Assembly: GCA_013396995.1 (NCBI GenBank)
Contig: VWZP01007508.1
Location: 209,412 to 273,411 of the forward strand
Origin: Dicaeum eximium
Lineage: Eukaryota > Chordata > Aves > Passeriformes > Dicaeidae
DNA length: 64,000 bases
Reading direction: 5' to 3'
This document shows, in pieces, positions 9,606-26,107 of the stretch. The notes below the pieces were generated by a model. It did not search any database, was not told the DNA's origin, and was given only the letters and a program-made list of their open reading frames with translations. Position 1 is the first letter of the stretch. Each line of letters starts with the position of its first letter. The position numbers were made by a program, and so were the translations under genes.

Positions 9606-12600
9606 CTGAAATCAAAAGGTTATTTATGCTTATCATCCATCTACATAAATTTAATTAGCAAAGTATCTATGCCACTGACAACAGGGACTAAAGCCTTCTA
9701 AAATATTCCTTAAGTAACAAATGGATTAGTGCCTAAGCAAATCAAAATGTTTCAGAACCCTGAAATTTTAATTTTGGTAGAATTATTCAATAAGCAGAAC
9801 TGTAAGTAGCCCTTAATTAGTAGTTTCCTATTTGAATAGGAAAATTTTCAACAAGATGCATTCTAAGTGCCAATCACTGACCCTGGGTTCAGATTAAACT
9901 TGATACTTCCTTAAAGGGCACTCTGACCCCTTAGTATCCTTTTACTTCATAAATGAATCAACAATGCCTCTCTAGTTATAGACTGTAGTTATAATTATCC
10001 TCACTAACTGAAGGAACTGGGAATTCTCAGATATTTCCAAAAGCAGAATTCATTTCTGTATTTCAACCATATTAAACATCTTCGGTCACTAGAATTAAAT
10101 AATATATATGTGAGATTTTTGTCACCATTTTTTCCAAGTTTAATTATAATACAGCAACTTATAACGCTGACAGACTTTTCAGATTTCTTTTCTTAGATCT
10201 CTTCACACACTAAAGGAAGTGCAAATTCACAGAAGAGCTGAGAGTACTCCTTCAGGTTTTGTTGAAAAAAAAAGTATTGAGAAAAAACAAATTATTTCTA
10301 CAGGTCTGCTTTGCTTTTGCTCAGAAGCTCACACTGCTACCTGAGCAGCCTGTATTGGCACACAGTCCAAAGAAACAACTCATGAGATCTGGAGGTTGGT
10401 TGTCATGTAAGTTTTCCTTGTGTAAGTCCTTAGTAACACAAAGAGAACTTCTCAAATAAACCAAATACTCTGATAAGCCAGCTATAAGGAGCCACTGAAC
10501 CTAAATGTCTGAAAGGACTCTCATCCAGGACTCCTCTGTCCAGGAAACTGCAAACATGGACACGTACAAAGTGAGCCCAACACATTCCCCTTTGTGCAGT
10601 GACTCCGCAGTTTCATATTCCACCAACAGAACCAATCAACATCCTTATCTGCTGTTAAGGATCAGCAGGAAACACATCACAGAGCGCATGAATGAGCCAC
10701 ATTCCTGCAGTGTAAATCTGGGTTTATGCCACGACATCCAGGCAACAGGAATGCCACTGCTTCACTTGGCACCTGGAGTAATTTTATTTGCATGGTATAT
10801 ATATACAAGTTGTTGCAGTTTCTCCCTGTGAATGTCAGTAGTATAAATAAAGACCAGGACATAAAACTGAATCCTGAACGCTTAGCTGTTAATCACTGCC
10901 TAATTCAAATATGCCAGACATATTACAGCTAAATGAAAAAGCAAGAAACATATTGCTGTCTCAAAGTACAGAACACAAAGTACATTATCAATGCACAGGA
11001 AACCATGCTGTGTATAAATAGTAAACACACCTCCACACAATGTATTCTCACCCTCCTCAGAGTACTTGCATAGATATTTGAGCTCAAGTGCATTTTATAC
11101 AGGTGCTTACTCAGGTTAATAACCATTCTCTGGTTTAGGCACAAATGTTGTTCACTGTAAACTCTTCCTGGAACAGTGAAATACTACTGGGCTTGGTCAA
11201 CTTGTATAGGAGTGGAACAACAGTTACCAGATGCCCTATAGTCTCTAAATGCTAATGAAAACCAAGTTAAAAGCAGAGAATACAGGTGTAGGAACCCTGA
11301 ACAAGTGCAGAATATTTACTGAATTTCAGAATGCAGTGGTTCAAGTAGTGGCTCAGCTACTGGAATTAATGAGTCTTGAAAAAAGTCAGAACAAGACACA
11401 GCACTTTCTCTTTATGCAAACCAACATGAATTCACTGCTGTTAGGAGGGCAAGCATGGAAAGCAAGGATGCCTTTTGTTTCCTTTGTTTGCCTGTGTGCA
11501 AAGATCACATTGCTTTTAAAGTCCTGCTTCCTGTTGAGAAATAATTCTCTGGAGTGTGCCTTTGCTGTTCAGTGAGCTCCTGTGACATCCTCTCCAGTCC
11601 CCACAAGCACATCACACACAGCCCTAGAGCTGAGCTAACCACAGTAGGTTTATTCTGAGAACAAAGATCTGCCTTTATGTATACATACATACATATATAT
11701 ACACTTTTTTTTTTACCTGTTCCTCCTTCAACCTAAACATACATATCTGCCAAAAGTTAAGAGACCTTTCTAGAATTTCCTTCATGCTTTTTCCAGAGAA
11801 TATTCACTACTTTAGCTACCATTTTTTACTACCTAGTATAATTTGACCTTTAACCAAGCAGCAACTTCAGTAACATAAAAGTCATAAGACTCAAGTCTAA
11901 AGTCATAAGAGTATCAAACAGCTTTTCTTCTTTATTGTTTTTTAGCATAAATGCAACTTTTTGGAAGGTTTTAAGGACTTGAGCTTTGAGCTACCCTAGC
12001 ACATAGTTAGTGTGTATGCTCTTGTACATTTTTACCATGCAGGGTGCAATCCTAACTAAATGAAGTATCTGAACACAGAACCCTTCAACAGAGCTTAAGT
12101 GGGCTGATTTGGTTGGGCAGAATCTTGTCATTATTGTTATTATTATGTGAAATGTTATCATGCTAAAATATTGTTACTAATTTTACTGTTATTTATTATG
12201 AAAGGCTTCTACTAAAACAATTTGAACAGACTGAATTCATATAAGGATGAGAAATACCCCCCTTGCCTCCTTCCTGCCCCCCAAAAAAGACAAAGCCACT
12301 CCCAGTTTAAGATGTTACCATTTTGTTCTTCATACAATACGTGAAAGAAGCTGATATTTTTCTGGACCATGAGTGACACACCTCTACCACAAGGTTTATT
12401 TGTTTCTATTTGCAAACATTCTCCTTGCGTTTTCAAATTCACTGTAGTGCCATTCCAGCCCAGTTTCTCCTTAGTGGGAAAAAACCCCAGCTGCGTTTCC
12501 TTACCCAGATTTCCTGTTGCACTGCTTATTGTCCCCTCCCCCAGCAGAAAACCTTTCACTCAAGGTCACATTGATCTTCAATGGAAAGAAAAACAGAATG

Positions 12601-12664
12601 ACTAGAAGCCTGTCTTGGAACACAGTATTGTACCTTCAGTGAACTCACCCTTTTAACAAATGTT

Positions 12665-12708
12665 ACAGTTGTTTACATAAAGGAAAACAGTTGTTTACAT
12701 AAAGGTTA
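12665..12708. repeat. 22-bp tandem duplication
   Basis: The unit ACAGTTGTTTACATAAAGG starts at 12665 and again at 12687, with almost no divergence. It is a recent local duplication inside intron 6. Confidence 0.85.
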
Positions 12709-13490
12709 AATTCATTTAATTCCATCATTCAAGGGATGGTGGACATCAGCTTTCTTGCACTTAAAGGATGGTAGAATTCCCTTCACTCAGCAATTCTCCA
12801 TGTAACAAAGCCAGGCCTTCTTTTTCTGCAGATTCCTACTGTGTACAACTTACAGCTTGAAAGAGTTCTCATTGCCCTCTACATCTAGCCAGCACCAGCC
12901 TCCCTCAACCACTCTGCCTCCTCCCTTTTCTTCCCGCATTCCTTCTCTTTCCTTCCACTGTTGCTCAGATCTCCACAAAATCTCCATCTCAGATCTGTTT
13001 TATGGATGCCTATCTGTGCATATCACAGACAGTGTTGCACTCAGTTGGGCATATGAGCTAGATTCAGAGTGATAAGTGATAAATAGAGCAAAAATAAATG
13101 CCAAGGCCAGCCCTTCTAGTAACACTTTTGAACTTTTCCAGGGCATGGATTAGTATCCACAGCTGTAAACTGCCACATTTTCTAAACACATACACTTTCA
13201 TTTGTAAATAGTTCTAACGCAGTAACTATGGGCTGCATGAACTTGACACTGAATCCTCTGCAGGCTTTACTTCAGTGCTGAATTGAAGGGAAATCATTCC
13301 TCATCTCACTGCTAGATTCCCTGCTTGTTAATACATTCATACTGCATCAACTTTTCTGATAGGAGGCAAAGCTTTATACAGCTTTAGAAAGATTTATTTC
13401 ATCACCAAATCCAGTGTGATTGATTTTCTCCTTGCAGTTCTTTAACAGGCATGTGTCACCCTGATTTCAGCCTTCTGATGTTTTGATTTT

Positions 13491-13760
13491 TGTGATAAAA
13501 GTTTCTCACAAAGTTTTCTGTAAACACGCAGATGTTTTTCTAACTGTCTTTTTGTTTTTCATTCCTTTCGCCTGGGAGGAGGAAGGTTTGATAAACTTTT
13601 TCATTGACCAGTGTGGTTGGAGAGGTGGTGACCTCATTCTCCAATCCACGGCCGTTCCCAAAACTCTATATAATACGAAAATCAAAATAAAGGTCTCTCT
13701 TCTTCGCCTTTTTTTTGGAGTTTGCTGTGTCTCTGATTCGTGTCGTGCTCTATTGTGACA
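13491..13760 (+). mobile_element. Probable short solo LTR of an endogenous retrovirus
   Basis: The segment begins TGTGATAAAAG and ends ATTGTGACA, the TGT...ACA ends of many avian ERV LTRs. It has a TATA-like CTATATAATACG near 13665, an AATAAA near 13686 and a T-rich and GT-rich stretch about 25-60 bp later, in the order expected for a U3-R-U5 unit. It is richer in CpG than the surrounding intron. I see no matching target-site duplication, so the boundaries, especially the left one, are uncertain. It has no coding content. Confidence 0.5.
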
Positions 13761-16700
13761 GGTGTGAGAGGCAGAGGCACAATATGTCTACTCTGTCCTC
13801 ACTGGCACTACTCTGTCCTCAAGTAGTGCAGGAATGCTCCTGGCAGCAGAAATAGTCCCTAGAGCTGTGCAGAGCTCCTCAAGAGCTTGTCTAATTCATA
13901 TATATGCCATGCAGAGCAACCCAGAAAGCAAGAGAGATGAGAAGAGAATCCTTGCATATCCAGCTTGTTTGGATGCAGAATACAACTCGAGCATTTGTAT
14001 TCACACAAATACAGAAATACACTGCTGTGAAGAGAAAAATCTCTTGTTCTGTTTTTTAATTACTAAAAGAAAGGAGAGAGGAAAAGCTTTCTTTATGGTC
14101 TTGACAGAAATTTTGCATTATAGTCCTTGACTTTATACCTGATCGTATTTTGTGCTCACTCGCAAGACTGAGGGTAGAGACAAGAATATGCCTCAGGATC
14201 TCTGCAAGGCAGGAGGGGAGAAGCAGCACTCAGAGCTTTGAAAGCATAACAGCCAGCTCTGCTGCTAGTTAACAGAGGCAAGGCACCATTCCATGTCATG
14301 CTGAAGGGGCATTCCCTTTGGCTCTGATGCTAACCCCTAAGTCTTCACATTCACTGCCATTTTGGTTTATATGATGAAACTATTCCATCACCAAAGACAG
14401 GTGGGGGAAACAAAAGAAACATTAAAAAAAAAAGCAAACTTAGAATGAATCAAAGCTCAGAGAAGTTAAGGTAGAGGTTCACTGTTCACTCAAAAGGCTT
14501 GTAATCAAATGTTTAAAAAGGAGACATCTGCTAATTTCATTCAGTACTTTTTGAGCTCTGTAGGATTTAGTAGCATTTAACCCCACTCTAACTTTACTTC
14601 TTACAAGTACAACCAGTGGTATTTCAAGTCTGTGGTCTTAAAAACCAGCTAGAATTTACTTCCTCTTTGTCTAACCAGTAATTAAAAAAAAAAAAAAAAT
14701 TCAGTTGCAACGCCCTCATCCAACAGATGTCACAGAAGCAGCCAGCTATTGCAGTTGAGCATTCAGCAGGACTGTGAATGCAGAAACTGCATTCTCCCAT
14801 ACACAGTTCCCCACACAAGGCTGGGCACCTGCACTAGTGAGCCTGCATACAGGAGAATGTGATATGTAAAAGTCACTGCTAGGACATATCCTCAGGTCTG
14901 GTTTGCTGACACGCTGAAATAGTGGCTACAGAAAGAAAGAATATCCAAAGAGTCTTAGCCTGTGATTTTTTCATCTTTAGAAACTGTACCCAAGCTATTT
15001 GCAGTGAAGGACACCTGCCAATTCAGTACATGGATATTCATTACAAAGATAGCAAAGAATGTTAGGTAAAAAATCCCTTGGCTTCACCTCAAAAAAAAAA
15101 AAAAAATTAAGTGTCTGCTGTGAATTATCTGAGGCCGTTGGGCACAGAGGTCTACAGGAAGCCCATCTCAAACAAACCTCACATATAGGAAAAGACACCC
15201 TGGTACACAAAGGTTAAAACTCACTTCTGAGTTTGTGTACCATAGAGCTAAACTCTTGCTCCTTAATTTCATTCTTCATGCAGGCAGTGTTATGTGGGAA
15301 ATGTGTGTTGCCTGCACTTTGCTGTGCATCAGCTGGAGGACGTGAGGAATCCTGGCAGACTGATGGTAGACTCAAGAGTCTCCTCTAAAGTTAGTGTTTT
15401 CCTCACAGACAGTTGTTCACCTCCTGTGGAGAGCCAAGGGGAGCCAGCCATGCTGTCTTACCACCTGTGGGTTCTTGTCTGTCTACAGAAATACCTGTGT
15501 CCTTAGTAAAGGGCAATTTTCCAGGTGCAAAACATATCTTGGGCTGCATTCCAGTTAAGTTCAATATGCAAGACATAAACATGCATGTCACTTATTTAAG
15601 ATGAGCCTTATCCTGGGTTTTAAGAAAGAGATGATCTCACTGGAGGAGAACTCCTATTAAATCAGAAAAAAAAGTGGGGAAAGGGGCAGGAGGCAGGGGA
15701 AAACCAGTAATGTTTGGTTGTCTTGCTAGCATGACACTACATTGACATCTGTTCTAATTTTGGCATTTTCCATCCTTTACTTTGGCTCTTTCACATAAGC
15801 AGATTGTACCAGGACCTCCACACTTGTGTCTGAGGGATGTGATACAGAACTTCACCAACAGCCCTTTGGGAAGGTGAATCCTGTTCCTTGCTTTCTTTGT
15901 GAGCAGTAAGCAGTAGGGATTGACTTAACTGAGAGACATCCTGAAAACATGGGCTGAGAAGTGTGGCTTTCAAATGTTTCACTGCTGGTAACTGTTATTA
16001 GCGAGGAAGCACGTCAGGAAAGCTACACTTCCAAACATTACTGGGGTTAGCAAGACACAGGGAAAACAAGATTATCTGGGGGCTTATAGGAATTGTGTCT
16101 ACAAGGCAGTTTACTTTCCAGAGTGCTTCAGAAAAATGCTACTTGTGAGCTTGCTTCATAAAAATACTTTAAGCAAGATTAACTCTGTGCAGCAAGAATT
16201 TTTCAAGCAGTACCTGGCAGCAGGAATGGTCTCTGGCAGAGAAGAGCAGGCTGGTTCCTGCTCTCTGGAATGTGCTTATTGCCAGAGGAGAAGCAAATCA
16301 CATTTAGTGCTTTTGAACAATATGAATCCTTTTGTAGAGTGGCTTATTCAACAGCAGGTAATTAAAAAATAATTAAGATATGCCCAGAGACACTGAACAT
16401 TTGCTTTTAGATCAAAAGCTGAACTTAGCAAGTACAATCCTGTTAATTACAACTTCTCAGTAATCAAATTGATTGTGGTAGTCACCTGATACACACCTCT
16501 GCATGTCTCAGTCACTATGTGTTTTGCTATTAAAGTCTCTGCCAGCTACTGAAGCGTTTTCTCTGAGTGTGGCACGTAGCAAATGTCTTTGCAGGGTTAT
16601 ACAAAAAGCTGTCAGGCTGGGAGCTGAGTGTCTGCCACTGGAGTGAACTAGCTGACAGATCCTCCTGTCCATACGTTTAACAGGCAGAAGGGTGAAATCC

Positions 16701-17697
16701 ATTAGAACTTACCTGACAACTCATCTGCTTCCACCCTTGTGATGGACTCTGGGACAGTTTATTCCCACAACAGTACCCAGCAAACACACTGGGAATTATA
16801 GGGAAAAGCCAAGAGGACTTTTTGATGAACTAATGCTAATCAAAATGTAACAAGAAGGATTAGTAAACCGTGAAGTTACAAATAATGATTACCTTTTGCA
16901 GTTTTATAGAGAAACAATACAAAATGGACCCAAAGTGGTTTAAAACGCTAGCAACAATTGTGAAGAAATCTCACCTATCAAAATGAAGCAGTAACTCCAG
17001 TAACTTCCTCTCCACTTCAGGAAAGGGAAGCAAATTAAGCAGCCTAACACTGTTCCTTCCATGCTTTGAAAAGAATGCAGCTCCCTTGGGTGTGAATATG
17101 TCAGGAAATTAAATCAGCCCTTTGATTCCCCTACCTATCTCCTAATTATAGCCCAGGGTATCTCAGAGGGATCCAAGACTACAGCTTAGATAATCTTTCT
17201 ACTTAATATATCACAGACTTTTTTACCAGATTCCGATGGCAGCATGAACTCTCAGTTTAGTTTCTGTGGGAGGTCTTTTGACATGTATTTAAACATCTAT
17301 TTTCAATATGAAATGAAATTATCATCTAAAATCTGTACAGCTGTTCCTACTACAGTCTAGTAGGACATACCTACACGAAAGCAGAAAAATGTACTTGAAT
17401 GTCTTTGAGTTCATTAAAATTAATTAAACCTCCATAAGAATATTTTTATTAATAATCCAACTGAGCTTCATTTGATTAACTCTGTTTCACTCCTTTAAAG
17501 CAATCTACACACAATTAAGCCCCTTTGGTTCTGAATAAGTAAACAAATTAGTTTAGCATAATCCAATTAACCCACACACATTCAAGTTAATTTTTCTGGA
17601 GAGCTCCCACGTAGAAAAACATTAACATTCTTAAAATAACTTAATTCAGTTGAGTGGTATGCACACACTACTTTGTGCATATCATCTACACCTCCTA

Positions 17698-20351
<2,654 letters not shown>

Positions 20352-20571
20352 GTTGGGCCATCTGCAATTAGAGCAAGAATGTGGCTCAGGTCAAGGGTGT
20401 AGGTCTGCAGGTCAGGATATGGCAAACTCCGAGGCTCATTGAGCTCCATCATCTCTTTGTTATCATAAACAAAGGGAATGCCACCTTTCAGCTTGATAAC
20501 ATAATCCAAATTGTCTGGAGCATCATCGAGATTATAAGGATCTTCATTTTCTTCTGGGGGTGAATGGAAAT
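20352..20571 (-). CDS. AMPD3: AMPD3 exon 5
   Basis: The exon has 220 bp (residues 204-277). It begins by completing an aspartate codon (DFHSPPEENEDPYNLDDAPD) and ends SHILALIADGPT with the last codon split. The acceptor is TTTCAG and the donor is GTATGT. The segments GGIPFVYDNKEM and LPYPDLQTYTLDLSHILALI are typical of the AMPD region just before the catalytic domain. Confidence 0.98.
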
Positions 20572-22621
20572 CTGAAAACAAGTTTACATGACAGAAGAAG
20601 TAACTTACACAAAAGGCAAAATAATTACAAAAAGAACTTTCTGCTTCTGTAAAGCTTAATTTCTAACAGACCTCAGTGTTTTCATTAAAATAATATTCAG
20701 TTACTATAAAAGGCCTGCTGTTACAACAAAGGTTTTTTTCTGACAGGCTTTAGTTGCAGCCCCTCTCCAAATTAAGTGCCTACCTTAATTCAAATGTTAT
20801 GTTATTAGAGTTCTCTGAAGCAATGCATACAGACTTAATACTATTCCTTATTAATGTGTGTTGGAATAAGTTTGAAAATAAGTTTGCAGAAGTATTTAAG
20901 TTAGGATGGTTGAAGTACAGTTGAGATTTTTGAACAATAAAATAGTTGTTGACTTCATACTCACCTTCTTTACTTTCTTTTCACCTTCTGACTCACTGTA
21001 GCAATTTTGGAAGTTCATATTTAAGCATAGAATCTGTTGGGTTTGTTGTGTTTTTTATGAAGTTTTTTAGTTTGTGGGAGTTGGTTTATTTATGTGTGGT
21101 TTTCTGTGGTGAGCGTTTTGTTTAAGGTTTTTTAATAATTTTTGTTTAATAGAATCAAGAAGCATAGAAGCCAAAAACTGTACAACACAAATCAAATTTA
21201 TCCTTTGGTCTTCTGATCATAAATAAAATCACAAAGTACCAGAAGCATAATTGGGATTTGTTCAGTACAAAGTTTTGTAAAGCCTGTAAAAAGTTACAGT
21301 TTTTTCCTAAAAATAAAGTAATCACACACACTTCTAGGAGATTTAGCTTATGTGAACACTCAAATATTGTCACTCCTATTATGAACAGCCATCACTTCTT
21401 TTACAATATCTTACTAATGCAACCAGCACAAAGTGTTCTGACTGCATTTATGTCAACTGAACTATATTCTTTGGCTCAGTCCTATCAGAGATTTCTTCTT
21501 TTACCTGTTCAGTTAAGCCACGACAGAAAAGTAATTACCAGTCCTTCTATTCACCTAGAGCACCTGAAGGTATGTTACAAACTGATACCATCCTTATCTC
21601 TAATATTCATAACTATCTAGCTCCAACTTGTGCTAATTAAGACATTGTGTAACAAGATTTCATTTTTTGTGTCATAAGTTTAAAATCATAACTGTAAAAG
21701 TTATTAACATAATAATAGCTTGGAAATATTTCCCTGGCAGCTGCTCCAAAATATCTTCCCTGTCTTGAATATTCAGTATACTGTCCTCTTTACACTCTGC
21801 CTAGAAAACAAACACTTGAAAACATATTTAGTCACCCTCTTTCAACCACTGAAGCAGTAATTGATTTAAAATGTCACTTCAAGGCTGAAAATAAGCTGTG
21901 GACACATCTACAGTGGCCCATCTGTACGGACCAAAGGTTGCACCTCACAGCCTAATCCAGAAATGCGCAGTGCCAACAGTTTAGTGCACAAGCAAAGCTT
22001 TCAAGACACAACCCACCTAAGAGACAAAAATAATTTCTGACACACATAGTGGGGGAATATGTTCAACCTAATAAGCCTTGTTGAGGGATCAGTTTATTTA
22101 CCCAGGCAGAATGCCCAGCAAATATGACTCTACAGCTTCCAGTCTTGACCTGGCAAGTGTAGCCTGCCTGTGAAATTCCTGACTCAGGGCTTGCTAAGTG
22201 GCATGTCTGTATCATGCTTGAATTTATGATGCAGATGAGCTCATCACCCCTTTTAGTTCCATATGCCAAGATGAGGATGAATGACTTCACTTTAAACCAC
22301 AGCCATACATCTTTTTCCTGGGGGAGCACAAGTATGCTACTAATGTCCCAATTGCTTAGGAAATAAAGTAATCAATGAGAGTCTAGTCTTGGTTTTTAGG
22401 TTTTGACAGCTTCAAAGTTCCAAATTAGATACAGGATTTATAACTTAGGCCCATCAGTGATACTCCACTCAATAACAGAATAAATTACAAAGACAGTCAG
22501 AAGAGACCATCACGAAAATACAACTTCCCTTTACTAAGTAGTGTGTGCGTTTAATTCTGTATTTTAAAGTAACGTTTAAATTTTTTAGAATGTAATTGAA
22601 TATTTTAAAAAGTATATTCAC
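20572..22621 (-). other. AMPD3 intron 4
   Basis: This is a 2.05-kb AT-rich intron with canonical ends. I see nothing recognisable inside. Confidence 0.8.
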
Positions 22622-22787
22622 CTGGGCACACCTCATCTTCAACCTTCCATTTTTGATCCCGCATGCTGCACAGGTACTGAGATGTTGTTCTCGGGAAGCG
22701 ATGGTAGGCAAGACGTGAGTACTTCTCTCGGATGAGAAGAGCTTTCACCAGGCTCTTGGCAGCTTGTTCATAGTCATCAACTGTAAC
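22622..22787 (-). CDS. AMPD3: AMPD3 exon 4
   Basis: The exon has 166 bp (residues 149-204). It starts VTVDDYEQAAKSLVKALLIR, passes through KYSRLAYHRFPRTTSQYL and ends VEDEVCP plus one base. The acceptor is TTCCAG and the donor is GTGAAT. The last third (about SMRDQKWKVEDEVCP) differs clearly from the mammalian sequence, as expected in a variable linker, while the first two thirds are nearly invariant. Confidence 0.97.
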
Positions 22788-23229
22788 CTGGAAGGAAAAC
22801 CTGGATAAATACTGGAAAAAATAGCAGTTCTAGCAACAAACCAAATACACACCAGTAACAAGGAGACTGAACTTCCAGAAATAGAAGTGTACAGGGCTAG
22901 ATCATAAGGATCTTGCCCAAGGAGTCAGGAAGAGAGTGACGGAAGCAGAATCCAAATACAATATACAAAACACAGACAAATGGTTTTATCCTATCATATA
23001 TTACCTATTTATTGAATATCTGATTATGTTTTTATCTAATTTATTATTTAAAAGAGTATAAAACAAGCCGACCTTGACTTCTAACTGTCTAACAAATCAC
23101 TGTATTCACAAAGCAATTTAGAGTTTGTCACAGAGAACCATCATATTGGCATTTTACACTTCATGTATACATATGGGACCTTTTTTACACCCTCTAGATA
23201 CAGAAGGTGGGAAAACAGTAGTTTCTTAC
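22788..23229 (-). other. AMPD3 intron 3
   Basis: This is a 442-bp AT-rich intron. It holds no recognised element. Confidence 0.8.
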
Positions 23230-23425
23230 CCCTGCACAGTAGTCCCCACTAATTGAGACTCTCTGGAATTCTGGTACATCATATGGCACTTGGACTGGTA
23301 CAAAAGCACTTGGAAGGACTGGCGTTGCAGGAGACAGGACAGGATTGGACGGCGGTGCTTTCCATTCCTGAGGTGGAATTTGTAATGACAAAGACTGGGA
23401 TCTAATCATCTTGAAACTTTTCTTC
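23230..23425 (-). CDS. AMPD3: AMPD3 exon 3
   Basis: The exon has 196 bp (residues 83-148). It completes an arginine codon, then reads KKSFKMIRSQSLSLQIPP. A proline-rich, low-complexity linker follows, and the exon ends PEFQRVSISGDYCAG. The acceptor is TCATAG and the donor is GTAAGA. The basic-serine stretch and proline-rich linker belong to the divergent regulatory N-terminal region that distinguishes AMPD3 from its paralogues. Confidence 0.98.
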
Positions 23426-25881
23426 CTATGAATTCATGGTATAAAACATAAAATAAGCCATGGTATAAAACACTAAATACACTGGAAAACTCATTACAGC
23501 AAACAAATCACCTCCTAGGAAATTTTACAAATGAAATCTCTCAAACCACAGAAAAAATGTTGGTCAGAAAGTACTTGTGCTTTTAGCTTCTCTGTATTGA
23601 CATTTCACATGATCTAACTACACACAATTGCACTTACCCTCTACATGAGTCCAATAAGCCACAATTTATTTACAATCACTCTAAGATGACCTAAGGTTTT
23701 TGTTTCACTTCTTACAACTTCAGTTTCAGCAAGTCACTGTGCAGAAGGAAAACGTGATCACTGTGCTCACTTTAGTAAGGGTTGATTCTTACAGACTGAC
23801 AGCATCAGAATTCATGAAGGATCAGACAGAAACAAGTCAATGTTATGTATGGAAATTGTTACAAGTTATCATTCTGTTACACACGTTTCTCATGTTTCCC
23901 AAAACTTGCAAGACCTAAAACTCATCTGGTTGTCAGACAAGACTAGGCAACAAAATTTCACATTCAGTTCAACTTGTAAGGAAAAGGAGGAGCACCTAGT
24001 TATTCCTTAGGCAGTGTTTTATGAGACTTGAGCAGAAGGCTGATGTTGGTTATCAGAGTCATATCACAGCATGGCTTTGATACACAAGTCCATTCCTCCC
24101 TTCAGGTGGAACTCACATAAATTTAAAAATGCTGCCTTTTCTCATGAAAGCTGGGATAGAGGAGCGCTTCAGATAAACCAGACAAAAAAGGATGCTGTTT
24201 TCCAGTGAAGTAATTGTAATACCTCAAATGGAGCTTTGGAACATCTTTGAAGATGGAATTAATTTTCCTTACATAGTTGAAATGTGCTTAAATGTATTTT
24301 AAATATTGATATAATACAGAAATACTATCTTATAAACTACCTGTGATAATTTCTTTTCCACTGTGGAAATAGTCCCTACTTTTGTAAGTTAGATACCAAA
24401 ACCTTAAAATGTAAGAATCACTAACAAAGAAAAAGGAACACTGGAACATTCTCTGAAAGCTGCATATTACTTCTGTGGTATTCTTAAGAATAAGAACATG
24501 CAGTGCTGGTACAATTAACATCCAAATTTTATCCGCTGAAGTACTTGTAACCACCTTGGAAATCAGCATCAGTTTTGAAAGGCAGTGTTTGATCACCTGC
24601 AACTGGAAACAGCACAAGCTGCACTTGTGTCACTGTCCATGAAGTACAGTTCAGTCCTGCAGGACAGGGATGAACACTTGTTCTGTTCTCACATGTAAAC
24701 AAAATACCTATAATACCTCCTCCCACAGTTCAACCTGTACAAAAACTGAGTTTGGTTTTGTGAGACAAATTTTCCAAATTAAAAGTGAAACACACTAGAT
24801 CAGGAGGAAATATATACCAAACATTTGTTTGACTGGAAACATCTGGTTTTTCCTTCTGTGCCTGTTTATGTCTATGAACATGCCAACTGGGAAATCCACT
24901 TGCACAATTCCAAACCCAAAGTCTCAGCTTGTATCATGAGTGAGTCATACCTTAATTTAACTAAATTGACTCTTCTTCCTTCTGCTCCAGAAACATCATT
25001 CCAAGTGTTGCCCAACTGCCTTTCTGCAGCTAACCACGTACATGTGTTTAGCTATCACTTGCAAAGGCTTTCTTGTCTGCCTGCTTTTTGAAGAGTCTAT
25101 ACATGTCCAACCCATTTGGTGTCAGGCTGCTGCTGAGCTCATGTGACTCCAGAAACAGCCCAGCAGTCCTGGGAAGGCAAGACACTGGAACAGCCTGACA
25201 TCAGGAGAAGGCTGCCTCTCTTACAGGATAAAAGAAAAAACAAAACTCACAAACCAAAGCAAGTTTGCCTTCATTACAGCCATGGGTAAACCAAAGGTAG
25301 AATATAACTTATTTTTTTTTTAAATGTGCACTTTTATGGCTGACAGGAGTTAGATTTTATCTCTGTGAGTAAAGGAAACCTACAAATAACCTCATTATGC
25401 CAATATCACTTTTCACCTTACCCCTTGATCTTAAATAAAAGTTCTTTGCTTTCATCTATTTTTGCAGAGACCAAAGGAAGTATCATGCCACTTTCATTTT
25501 CTGTGTTAAAATTTTCTGTTTCTCTTAATGAAACTAGAAAAAGAGGGGAAGTGTTTCTTTTTCTGACTCTTCTTACATTAAAGAGTCTTGTGGTTTGTTT
25601 CATTTCTACCCAGCTATGCTGTTTATTAAATTTGCTTAAGCAGTATCTGTGTTATTGCTGGGAACACAGCTGGGACAACCTGACCAATCCAAGCTCCCTG
25701 GGGTTCATCCTGATACCTCCTGCACAGGACAGAAGGACACCACAGGGGTGGCCCCGGTACCTGCTGCTGACCTTTCTCCTGGAGTAGTAAGAGGCAGAAT
25801 GCTGTTTGCCAGGTATTTCAATAGTAATGCAAACTCATTTCAAAAACTATTTTCCACCAAGAAAGCAACTACGGAACAAAC
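23426..25881 (-). other. AMPD3 intron 2
   Basis: This is a 2.46-kb AT-rich intron. It has a 10-bp inverted repeat (TGTCAGGCTG / CAGCCTGACA) between about 25122 and 25202, and otherwise nothing recognised. Confidence 0.8.
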
Positions 25882-26107
25882 CTTTTAGCTGTTTCCACAG
25901 ACTGCTGTTCTGCCAGCTCCTTCTGCAGCTCCCTCTCCTTGGCCTCCTTCTGCCCAATGGGGCAGTCCTCAGGCACGGTGAAGAGTGACAACGCATCTTT
26001 GCTGTCTTCTTCTCGCAGAACTTTGGCAAACACCTTCTCTGCCAGGAGCCGCACCTGCTCGTCCACCTCCGAAATGTTCAGCTTGGGAAACTGCCGGGGC
26101 ATCTCGC
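25882..26107 (-). CDS. AMPD3: AMPD3 exon 2 (first common coding exon)
   Basis: The exon has 226 bp. After the acceptor CATCAG it reads GCGAG, then ATG at 26102-26100 and MPRQFPKLNISEVDEQVRLL, ending SVETAKR with a split codon. The donor is GTTTGT, a weaker site than the others. Known vertebrate AMPD3 proteins start either at this methionine or a few residues upstream in alternative first exons. The phase of the acceptor (one base taken from exon 1) makes GAG-ATG read E-M in frame with such an upstream exon. Confidence 0.98.

Noticed and set aside
14684..15106. A-runs near 14684 and 15091 as retrogene or SINE tails
   Set aside because: No retrogene-like or SINE-like sequence precedes either run, and no target-site duplication was found.
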